Shown here piece by piece: positions 15,156 through 25,570 of a stretch of 64,000 nucleotides of DNA. The stretch is taken from the NCBI RefSeq assembly GCF_002939385.1, contig NZ_MULI01000026.1, forward strand, positions 21,555-85,554. Direction: 5' to 3'. Source of the stretch: Streptomyces sp. MH60 (GTDB taxonomy: Bacteria > Actinomycetota > Actinomycetes > Streptomycetales > Streptomycetaceae). The notes under the pieces are model-generated. The model had not been told where the DNA came from. It did no database searches and was given only the letters and a program-made list of their open reading frames with translations. The position numbers and the translations under genes are program-made. How positions within the stretch are numbered: the stretch's first letter is position 1; every line of letters begins with the position of its first letter.

Positions 15156-16817
15156 TCAGCCGTGGTCCACGGGAGCCCGGGACTCGGCGGTGATGACGTC
15201 CTTGGTCAGCAGACGGCCCTGGGCGAAACAGAGCCGGTACACGTCGACCTGGACGAACAGCGCATCGCTGGAACGGTAGTAGCTGCAGGACGCGCCCGAC
15301 GGGACCGGCAACTCCTCGGAGGGCGGGTCGTTCATGTCGTTGTCCGGAAGGACGCGGTCGACCTCGGCCGTGCGCTGGCCGACCCGGAGCCCGTCGAAAT
15401 CCCCGGGGGACAATGTGGTGGACGCCGACAGATACGCGTAATAGCCGATCATCCCGACGACGAGCAGGACGAACAGGCCGAAGGGCAGCGCCACCGCGGT
15501 GATGAAGCGCCGACGCACGTGCGTGGTCGCGTCGGCGAGGCCTCCCTCCGTCGCCCCGCCGTCCGGTGCCGGCCACGCGGGATCCTCGTCGGCCCTGATC
15601 GCCTCGGGCACCCGGGGCAGCCGGGCCGTCACCTGGAAACCGCCGTCCGGCAGCGCGGCGGCGTGCAGCCGTCCGCCCGCGAGACGGGCCCGCTCCTGGA
15701 GCCCGATCAGCCCGCGCCGCCCGCTCGGCCGGTCGGCCGCCGGCTCCTCCCGCGGCGGAGCGTTGCGGACCGACACCACGACCTCGCTCGGCCGGTACTC
15801 CAGACGCACGGTCACGGCCGCACCGGGGGCATGCTTGATCGCGTTGGTCAGCGACTCCTGCACCACGCGGTACAACGCCTTGTCGGTCATCGCGGGCAGG
15901 ATCTCCGGCTCGCCCACGTGCTCCAGACTCACCTGCACGCCGGACACCCGCGTACGGTCGATCAGCGTGCCGATGCCCGACTGCGAGGGATCCAGCGGTG
16001 TCTCCGTGTCGTCCTCGCGCAGGACGCCGATGATCTCCCGCAGGTGTCCCATCGCCCTTCCGGTGTTCTCCCGCAGCTCACCGGCCGCCTTCCGGAAGCT
16101 CTCGTCCACGCCGGGAGCCACCTGGAGCGCCCCGGCGCGCAGCGCGATCAGGCTCAGCTCGTGGCCCAGGGAGTCGTGCATGTCCTCGGCGATCCGGGTC
16201 CGCTCCCGCAACCTGGCCTGGTCGATCAGGATGCGCTGCTGCAGTTGCGTCTGGCGGGCGTGCTCCCAGCCCGCGAGCTGCAATTCGTGCCGCTGCTGCC
16301 AGTAGCGGCCCGTCAGCCACGGCAGCAGACAGGCGAAGATCAGGACGGTCAGCAGCAGGAACCACATCGGCAGGGACAGGTGGACCGCGACGGCGAGCGC
16401 GGAGCCGACGACCATCGTGCCGCCGATGGCCAGCAGCACCGGTGGGGCAGCCACCGGGAGCCGTCCCACCGCGAAGCTCATGATGAAGACGGCAGGCAGG
16501 TACGGGGAGAGCACCGTGGACCCGAGGTCGTTGTCCAGCGTGCCGACGGTCCACCACAGGGCCAGGCACAGCACGAACGAGACCAGGGGCCGCGACCGGA
16601 GCACAACGACGGCGGCACCCGTGACGACGGCGCCGATCAGGATCTGCCACCACGGGCTCAGGCCCTCCGGGAAACCCGAGACCAGCAGCGTCGCCGGTAC
16701 GTTGAGGGCGGCCCAGACGAGCAGTGAGGTGACCAGCGGGCGTCTCGCGTGCCGCCGCGGCTCGGCGGCGGGAACACCGGGCCGGTCCGGAGAGGGAGCG
16801 CTGGCTGAGCCTTTCAC
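15156..16817 (-). CDS. Sensor histidine kinase with a C-terminal extracytoplasmic tail
   Basis: A 553-residue NarL-group kinase. The N-terminal ~170 residues hold several membrane helices. The phosphoacceptor is His214 in RTRIAEDMHDSLGHELSLI (HisKA_3), and the ATPase domain shows QESLTNAIKHAPG and RRGLIGLQERARLAGG. Unusually the protein does not end there. After a Pro/Asp-rich linker comes a further membrane helix (ITAVALPFGLFVLLVVGMIG) and about 80 residues that would face outside, containing FDGLRVGQRTAEVDRVLP and two cysteines. This tail may be the stimulus sensor. GTG 16817 starts it. The kinase lies upstream of its response regulator and converges on the BcrABC-like operon. Confidence 0.9.
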   Translation of the reverse strand: MKGSASAPSPDRPGVPAAEPRRHARRPLVTSLLVWAALNVPATLLVSGFPEGLSPWWQILIGAVVTGAAVVVLRSRPLVSFVLCLALWWTVGTLDNDLGSTVLSPYLPAVFIMSFAVGRLPVAAPPVLLAIGGTMVVGSALAVAVHLSLPMWFLLLTVLIFACLLPWLTGRYWQQRHELQLAGWEHARQTQLQQRILIDQARLRERTRIAEDMHDSLGHELSLIALRAGALQVAPGVDESFRKAAGELRENTGRAMGHLREIIGVLREDDTETPLDPSQSGIGTLIDRTRVSGVQVSLEHVGEPEILPAMTDKALYRVVQESLTNAIKHAPGAAVTVRLEYRPSEVVVSVRNAPPREEPAADRPSGRRGLIGLQERARLAGGRLHAAALPDGGFQVTARLPRVPEAIRADEDPAWPAPDGGATEGGLADATTHVRRRFITAVALPFGLFVLLVVGMIGYYAYLSASTTLSPGDFDGLRVGQRTAEVDRVLPDNDMNDPPSEELPVPSGASCSYYRSSDALFVQVDVYRLCFAQGRLLTKDVITAESRAPVDHG

Positions 16818-16894
16818 GACGGCAAGGCTAGTTATTTCCGGAAGCCGTTGGTACTGACGAAGGTCAGGAGGCGCCGACGCTGCGGCCTATTTCT

Positions 16895-18262
<1,368 letters not shown>

Positions 18263-18298
18263 GGGGACTCCTCAGAACGGGGGTGGTGCGGAGGGGTG

Positions 18299-18352
18299 CC
18301 GAGGGGTGGTGCGCCCGGCCGCTTGTGGCGGATGCGGCGCCCCACCCCTCGG
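18299..18352 (-). terminator. Hairpin between glyA and sdaA (possible attenuator)
   Basis: CCGAGGGGTGG (18299-18309) and CCACCCCTCGG (18342-18352) form a perfect 11-bp stem, with smaller pairing possible inside the 32-base loop. Lying inside the operon, it could lower sdaA expression relative to glyA or stabilise the upstream mRNA. Confidence 0.55.
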
Positions 18353-18361
18353 GCGCGGTGT

Positions 18362-19624
<1,263 letters not shown>

Positions 19625-19638
19625 GCGGTCGGGACTCC

Positions 19639-20016
19639 TCAGCCGGCGGTGAAGGCGGTGTACTCGTCGGCGGAGAGCAGGTCGGCCGGCTCGTCCGTGA
19701 TCCGCACCTTGAACAGCCAGCCGCCCTCGAAGGGCGCGCTGTTCACCAGCGACGGGTCGTTGACGACGTCCTCGTTGACCTCGGTGACCTCACCGGAGAC
19801 GGGGGAGTACAGGTCGGAGACGGACTTGGTCGACTCCAGTTCGCCGCAGGTCTCGCCCGCGGTCACCGAGTCGCCGACCTCGGGGAGCTGGACGAAGACG
19901 ACGTCACCGAGCGCGTTGGCCGCGTGCTCCGTGATGCCGACCGTCGAGGCGCCGTCCTCGGCGCCCGACAGCCACTCGTGCTCCTTGCTGTAGCGCAGCT
20001 GCTGGGGGTTGCTCAT
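19639..20016 (-). CDS. gcvH: Glycine cleavage system H protein
   Basis: The 125-residue lipoyl carrier of the glycine cleavage complex. RYSKEHEWL opens the domain, GITEHAANALGDVVFVQLP follows, and the lipoylated lysine is K64 in ELESTKSVSDLYSP. ATG 20016 is chosen over an upstream in-frame start because it gives the normal N-terminus MSNPQQLRYSKEHEW and has AGGAG about ten bases upstream. The genes for the P protein (gcvP) and L protein are not in the window, so the complex depends on loci elsewhere. Confidence 0.97.
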   Translation of the reverse strand: MSNPQQLRYSKEHEWLSGAEDGASTVGITEHAANALGDVVFVQLPEVGDSVTAGETCGELESTKSVSDLYSPVSGEVTEVNEDVVNDPSLVNSAPFEGGWLFKVRITDEPADLLSADEYTAFTAG

Positions 20017-20127
20017 GGCCTGAATTCTCCTGTACGCGAGGAAGTGGCTGGTGAAGGGGGTGGTGGGGCGGTACGTCACACGGGGGCGACGGCGCCCGGG
20101 ACACAGGGGGCCGGTGCCGCCCAGTGT

Positions 20128-21261
<1,134 letters not shown>

Positions 21262-21302
21262 CGGTCGGTCGTCTCCCAGGACAGGACGTGGCGAGGTCGG
21301 TC

Positions 21303-21505
21303 CTCCCCATCTGTCATCGGAACCTGAGAGGTTCGCCACGGCCACCGGAGTACGGCGATCAGGGCTTGCACCTTGGGTGGGACCGCCGTCGGGGGCGGTC
21401 CGCTTTTCAGATGTGCCTCGCCCGCGCGGTAACGGGGCCTGAGAGATTCAAGGGAGGGACTTGCTCCTTCGGCGCCCCGGCGCGGCCGGGGACTCTCCCG
21501 CGCGG
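21303..21505 (-). promoter_or_regulatory. Tandem glycine riboswitch
   Basis: Read on the minus strand, the leader of gcvT holds two glycine aptamers. Aptamer 1 (about 21505-21436) has GGGAGAG at its start, the conserved core GCGCCGAAGGAGCAAG, and CTCTCAGGCCCC at its end. Aptamer 2 (about 21415-21303) has GGTGCAAGCC in its core, GAACCTCTCAGGTTCC at its 3' side, and GACAGATGGGGAGGA closing the structure. Two adjacent aptamers with one downstream expression region is the classical layout that turns on gcv genes when glycine is high. Only about 40 bases separate it from the gcvT ATG, so control of translation or of a short terminator is likely. Confidence 0.93.
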
Positions 21506-21687
21506 ATTCAAACGGCCGGTATGCAGTTGGCGCCGCCATCATTGCACGCCTGGCCCATCCGTGGCAGACCGTGATCTGTAACCGGCTTGTGGCAGTAAGC
21601 GAACGAAAACGCGAGACCCGCGCATTACCTTCTCTTTACACTCGACGGGGAGGTACTCGTGTACCGCCCCAGGGGAGGACGATCACG

Positions 21688-22356
21688 GTGAACAGGACCA
21701 CGGCGTACGCCACGACCTCCGGACTCGCGCTGCCCAAGCAGCCCGCCGCTCCGGCCCCCGAGGCATGTGCCCCACTGACCGCACCCGTCGTCCGCGACCT
21801 GAGGGACCGCGACGGCCGCAGCCCGCACGCCCTGCTCTTCGGACCCCGGGACCTGGTGGTGATCACCGGCCTGCCCGGCAGCGGCAAGTCCACGCTGATG
21901 CGGCGCACCGTGCGCGGCGGCCGCATCGACTCCCAGGACACCCGCGACCGCTGGGAGCGCCGCATGCCGCGCCTCCTGCCGTACGCGCTCTACCGCCCCC
22001 TCGTCCGGCTTGCCCACTACGCGGGGCTGCGCCGCGCGCTGCGCTCCGGCGAGGGCGTCGTCGTGCACGACTGCGGCACCCAGGCCTGGGTGCGCGGCTG
22101 GCTGGCCCGCGAGGCCCGCCGCCGGGACGGCACCCTGCACCTGCTGCTCCTCGACGTCGCTCCCGGCGAAGCCCTGGCCGGCCAGCGCGAGCGCGGCCGG
22201 GGCGTCTCGCGGTACGCGTTCCTGCGGCACCGCACGGCCAACTCCCGCCTGCTGCGCGCGGTGACCGAGGGCACCCTGCCCGCCGGCTGCGCCTCCGCGG
22301 TGGTCCTCGACCGGGCGGCGGCCGACACCCTCCGCCGCATCGCCTTCACGGGGTGA
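21688..22356 (+). CDS. P-loop ATP-binding protein, kinase-like
   Basis: A 222-residue protein of the zeta-toxin/AAA_33 kinase type. Walker A is VVITGLPGSGKSTLMRR; a Walker-B-like strand is GVVVHDCGTQ, and an Arg-rich helix (QRERGRGVSRYAFLRHR) could be the lid. GTG 21688 follows GGGGAGG at nine bases. The first 60 residues are Ala/Pro-rich and not conserved-looking. It diverges from the glycine operon and precedes the two SseB genes. The substrate is unknown and no antitoxin-like partner is present, so a toxin role is not supported. Confidence 0.78.
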   Translation: MNRTTAYATTSGLALPKQPAAPAPEACAPLTAPVVRDLRDRDGRSPHALLFGPRDLVVITGLPGSGKSTLMRRTVRGGRIDSQDTRDRWERRMPRLLPYALYRPLVRLAHYAGLRRALRSGEGVVVHDCGTQAWVRGWLAREARRRDGTLHLLLLDVAPGEALAGQRERGRGVSRYAFLRHRTANSRLLRAVTEGTLPAGCASAVVLDRAAADTLRRIAFTG

Positions 22357-22435
22357 CGCAGGGTAGGGCCCCGGGATCGAACGGGTTAGCCTTTCAGCCA
22401 CGAACGGCGGTACCAGGCAGGCGGTAGGTAGGCAG

Positions 22436-23203
22436 ATGGACTTCCCGGCACAGACGCACCCCCACCCGCACGGCGGATGGCCAGGCAACGAGCTGGAGGA
22501 GGTGCTGTCCGCCTCCCTCGGCATCCCGTCGGCCGGTGGCCGGATCGTGGAGGTCCTCGGCCGCAGCTTCCTGTGGATACCCCTGCCGAACGGCGGCGGC
22601 CCGCACAGCGGCCCCCTCGACCTGCCCTCGCTGGAGATCGACGGGCAGGCCTATGTGCCGGTGTTCAGCTCGGAGGAGCAGCTCCGCCAGGTCGCCGGGG
22701 CGCACATGGCGTACACCATCGCCCCCGCCGCGGAGTTCGCCCGCGGCCTGCCCCCGCAGGTCGGCATCGCGGTGAACCCGGAGGGCGTGGTCGGCATCCC
22801 GCTGCCGCCGCCCGCCGTGGCCGAGCTGTGCCGGGCCGGACACACCCCGCTGGACGGGCCCTCCTCCGGCGGCCGGGTCCGCCTCTTCGAGCCGGACTGG
22901 CAGGACGACCCGGTGGACTTCCTGGCCGCGGCCTCCGCCGAGTTCGCCGCCATCGGCGTCGTCCGCAGCGCGCGCCGCTGCCTGGCCGCCGTCGAGACCG
23001 CCGACCCGGTCCTGTTCGTCGGCGTCGAACTCACCCACTGGGAGGGCGACGCCCGCGCCCTCCCCCTGGACGCCCTCGGCCGCGCCCTCGCCACGTCCCC
23101 CCTGAAGTGGCAGGTCAACCTGATCCTCCTGGAAGCGGCCCAGGACCCGGTCTGCGACTGGATGCGGGAAAAGGTCCGCCCCTTCTACAACGGTGACTTG
23201 TAA
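22436..23203 (+). CDS. SseB-family protein, copy 1
   Basis: A 255-residue protein with the two-part SseB architecture (enhanced serine sensitivity protein B). The N-terminal part includes NELEEVLSASLGIP, LWIPLPNGGG, YVPVFSSEEQL and IAVNPEGVVGIPLPPPAV. The C-terminal part includes EFAAIGVVRSARRCLAAVE and ends in DPVCDWMREKVRPFYNGDL. ATG 22436 has GGTAGG upstream. The biochemical role is unknown; in E. coli overproduction alters serine sensitivity. Its position beside a glycine/serine catabolic operon, separated only by a P-loop gene, makes a link to serine metabolism worth testing. Confidence 0.85.
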   Translation: MDFPAQTHPHPHGGWPGNELEEVLSASLGIPSAGGRIVEVLGRSFLWIPLPNGGGPHSGPLDLPSLEIDGQAYVPVFSSEEQLRQVAGAHMAYTIAPAAEFARGLPPQVGIAVNPEGVVGIPLPPPAVAELCRAGHTPLDGPSSGGRVRLFEPDWQDDPVDFLAAASAEFAAIGVVRSARRCLAAVETADPVLFVGVELTHWEGDARALPLDALGRALATSPLKWQVNLILLEAAQDPVCDWMREKVRPFYNGDL

Positions 23204-23225
23204 ACACCGGGTGGGAACACCTGCC

Positions 23226-23272
23226 CAGGGGCGCCGGGAACTGCGCGACAGGCCACGACGCACCCGCACCCG
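23226..23272 (+). repeat. Dispersed Streptomyces intergenic repeat
   Basis: The stretch AGGGGCGCCGGGAACTGCGC continuing into GACAGGCCACGACGCACCCG is a version of a GC-rich sequence that I recognise from a great many Streptomyces intergenic regions, usually just after stop codons. It includes a weak palindrome around GCGC. Its function is unknown to me. Confidence 0.6.
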
Positions 23273-23370
23273 CAAGACGACAGCACACCCCGAGCTGGAA
23301 GGCCCCCCGCACCCGGCGGAGCCTTAAGCTGGTTCCAACACCGGGGGAACTTCTCGAAGGGGCGATACGC

Positions 23371-24168
23371 GTGAGCGCCAGCGGCACCACGACCGGACAG
23401 GTCGAGCACATGCTGCGCCAGGTGACGCCCGGGCGCTACGACGCCTACGAGGCCCTGCTGCGCGCCCTCGCCAGCCCCACCTCCGGTCAGGTCTGGATGC
23501 TGCTGTGGCACGGCCAGGCCGGCTCCCCGGACGCCCAGTACGGGAACATGGAGGTCGAGGGCTACGGCTACGCCCCCTGCGTGACCTCCGCCCAGGAGCT
23601 CTCGGCCAGTGGCTGGAACCGGTCGTACGAAGTGGTCGACGGCCTGGAGGTCGCCCGCGCCCTCTACCCGGACCACTACGGCCTGTGGCTCAACCCGCAC
23701 GCCCCCGGCGGCGGTGTCGGCATCCCCTGGCTCGACCTGCGCCGCATCGCCTCCGGCCTGGACCGGCAGCCCGCCGGGCCCCTGCGGCTGTCCGAACCGG
23801 CCATCGAGATCCCCCAGTTCTACGCCCTGCTCGCGCAGAACGCCCACCGCACCCCGGCGGTCCGCGCGCTGCGCCGCGCCTGGGTGCAGCCGGCGCTGGG
23901 GGCGCCGTACCTCGCCATCGGCCTGGACGTGTACGACACCTCCCCGCCCGCCGTCGACGCGGTGCGCGCGATGATGCAGCAGTCCGTCGGCGCGGTGCCG
24001 GACGGGCTGCCGGTGTCGACGGTGGCGATGACCGACGCCCACGACCCGGTCGCCCTGTGGCTGCGCGCCAACGCGCGCCCGTTCTACGACCGCGAGGCCC
24101 ACGCGGCGGCCCCCGCCCAGGCGCCGGCGGGCGGGTACGGATACCCTCCGGCCGGTAGCCGGTACTGA
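23371..24168 (+). CDS. SseB-family protein, copy 2
   Basis: A 265-residue paralogue of the preceding gene. It shares the pattern YEALLRALASPTSGQVWMLL, GYGYAPCVTSAQELSAS, LWLNPHAPGGGVGIPWLDL and a C-terminal HDPVALWLRANARPFYDR that aligns with the end of copy 1. Four residues of GYGYPPAGSRY close a Gly/Ala/Pro tail absent from copy 1. GTG 23371 follows AAGGGG. A GTTCC-N9-GGAAC inverted repeat lies just upstream. Tandem SseB genes suggest a heteromeric pair. Molecular function is unknown. Confidence 0.85.
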   Translation: MSASGTTTGQVEHMLRQVTPGRYDAYEALLRALASPTSGQVWMLLWHGQAGSPDAQYGNMEVEGYGYAPCVTSAQELSASGWNRSYEVVDGLEVARALYPDHYGLWLNPHAPGGGVGIPWLDLRRIASGLDRQPAGPLRLSEPAIEIPQFYALLAQNAHRTPAVRALRRAWVQPALGAPYLAIGLDVYDTSPPAVDAVRAMMQQSVGAVPDGLPVSTVAMTDAHDPVALWLRANARPFYDREAHAAAPAQAPAGGYGYPPAGSRY

Positions 24169-24492
24169 CGGCCGCGGGATCCGCAGGCCCGATGGATACC
24201 GCCGGAAGAGGCGATCTTCGCGCGTAGATGAGGGCGTAAAGCGCCTGCTTGTCCCCGATGTCCCAACTCGCCCCTGTCCGGCCCCCGTTACCCACTGTCC
24301 GGATAACGGAACACCTCAAACAGCATCACGGTTGCGCATCCATTCCCCGTCAAGTCTGGCTACAGATCGCCAAAGCGTTGAAGACTCCCGCAACAAGGGG
24401 TGGATGCTCGCCTCTTTGTACGACGGACTGATCACGCCGCTACAGCGGCAAGTGCGGGCCGGCTACCGCCGGTTGAGAGGGGTCCCTGCCAG
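24169..24492. other. Promoter region of the oligopeptide transporter operon
   Basis: This 324-base gap contains no convincing reading frame. It holds an inverted repeat CCGTTA-N13-TAACGG (24285-24309), and the word CTGTCCGG appears twice (around 24274 and 24295), overlapping that repeat. These are candidate regulator sites for the ABC operon that follows. I cannot place a confident promoter. Confidence 0.4.
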
Positions 24493-25500
24493 ATGACGGC
24501 ACCATTGCACGAGCCGACCGCGGAAGCGGCCCCGAGTGCGGCAGAGGAAGCGGCGGTCGCCGGCGCCGAAGCCAAGTCGGTACAAGGGCGCTCCCTGGGC
24601 CGGATCGCCTGGGAGCGCCTGAAGAAGGACAGGCTGGCCCTCGCCGGCGGCATCGTGGTACTGCTCCTCATCCTGGTCGCCGTCTTCGCGCCCCTGATCA
24701 CCTCCCTGTACGGGCAGGAGCCCAACGCGTACAACGAGGACATGATCGACCCGCTGTTCGGCACGCCCAGGGGCTCCCTGGGCGGTGTCGGCGGCGACCA
24801 CTGGCTCGGCGTGGAGCCGGTCAACGGCCGTGACATCTTCGCCCGTATCGTCCACGGCGCCCGGATCTCGCTGCTCGTCGGCTTCCTGTCCGCCATGGTC
24901 GCCGTGGTCATCGGCACCGTTCTGGGTGTCCTCGCCGGCTTCTTCGGCGGCTGGGTCGACTCCCTCATCAGCCGGATCATGGACGGCCTGCTGGCCTTCC
25001 CGCAGCTCCTGTTCATCATCGCCCTGGTCTCCGTGATGCCGGACTCCATGCTGGGGCTGAGCGGCACGGGCGTGCGTCTGCTGATGATGATCGTGGTCAT
25101 CGGCTTCTTCGGCTGGCCCTACATCGGTCGCGTGGTCCGCGGTCAGACCCTCTCGATGCGTGAACGGGAGTACGTCGAGGCGGCCAGGTCGCTGGGGGCC
25201 GGACGGTTCTACATCCTGTTCAAGGAACTGCTGCCCAACCTGGTGGCGCCGATCATCGTCTACACCACGATGATGATCCCGACCAACATCCTCACCGAGG
25301 CGGCGCTCAGCTTCCTGGGCGTAGGCGTCAAGCCGCCCACGTCGTCCTGGGGGCAGATGCTCTCGAGCGCGATCGACTACTACAAGTCGGACCCCATGTA
25401 CATGGTGGTCCCCGGTGTGGCGATCTTCATCACCGTTCTTGCCTTCAACCTCTTCGGTGACGGCGTGCGCGACGCGTTGGACCCGAAGGGTTCCCGCTGA
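24493..25500 (+). CDS. Oligopeptide ABC transporter permease (DppC/OppC type)
   Basis: A 335-residue permease with the OppC-type N-terminal domain (GRIAWERLKKDRLALAGGIV) and an extracytoplasmic loop (LFGTPRGSLGGVGGDHWLGV, NGRDIFARIVHGARISLLVG). The EAA loop that contacts the ATPases is EYVEAARSLGAGRFYILFKE, ending LPNLVAPIIV. ATG 24493 follows GAGAGGGG. It is the first gene of the operon C-A-B-D-F; most peptide transporter operons begin with the binding protein, so this order is less common. The operon contains all five parts of a complete importer. Confidence 0.94.
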   Translation: MTAPLHEPTAEAAPSAAEEAAVAGAEAKSVQGRSLGRIAWERLKKDRLALAGGIVVLLLILVAVFAPLITSLYGQEPNAYNEDMIDPLFGTPRGSLGGVGGDHWLGVEPVNGRDIFARIVHGARISLLVGFLSAMVAVVIGTVLGVLAGFFGGWVDSLISRIMDGLLAFPQLLFIIALVSVMPDSMLGLSGTGVRLLMMIVVIGFFGWPYIGRVVRGQTLSMREREYVEAARSLGAGRFYILFKELLPNLVAPIIVYTTMMIPTNILTEAALSFLGVGVKPPTSSWGQMLSSAIDYYKSDPMYMVVPGVAIFITVLAFNLFGDGVRDALDPKGSR

Positions 25501-25570
25501 CCTGCCGTACCGCAAAGCGACCCGTGGCACCTGCACGGGGTCTCTCATCTAATCCGGAGGATCCGAGATC

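Noticed and set aside
21688..22356. Reading the P-loop protein as a zeta-type toxin
   Set aside because: Walker A is present, but there is no antitoxin partner and no clear zeta-specific substrate motif.
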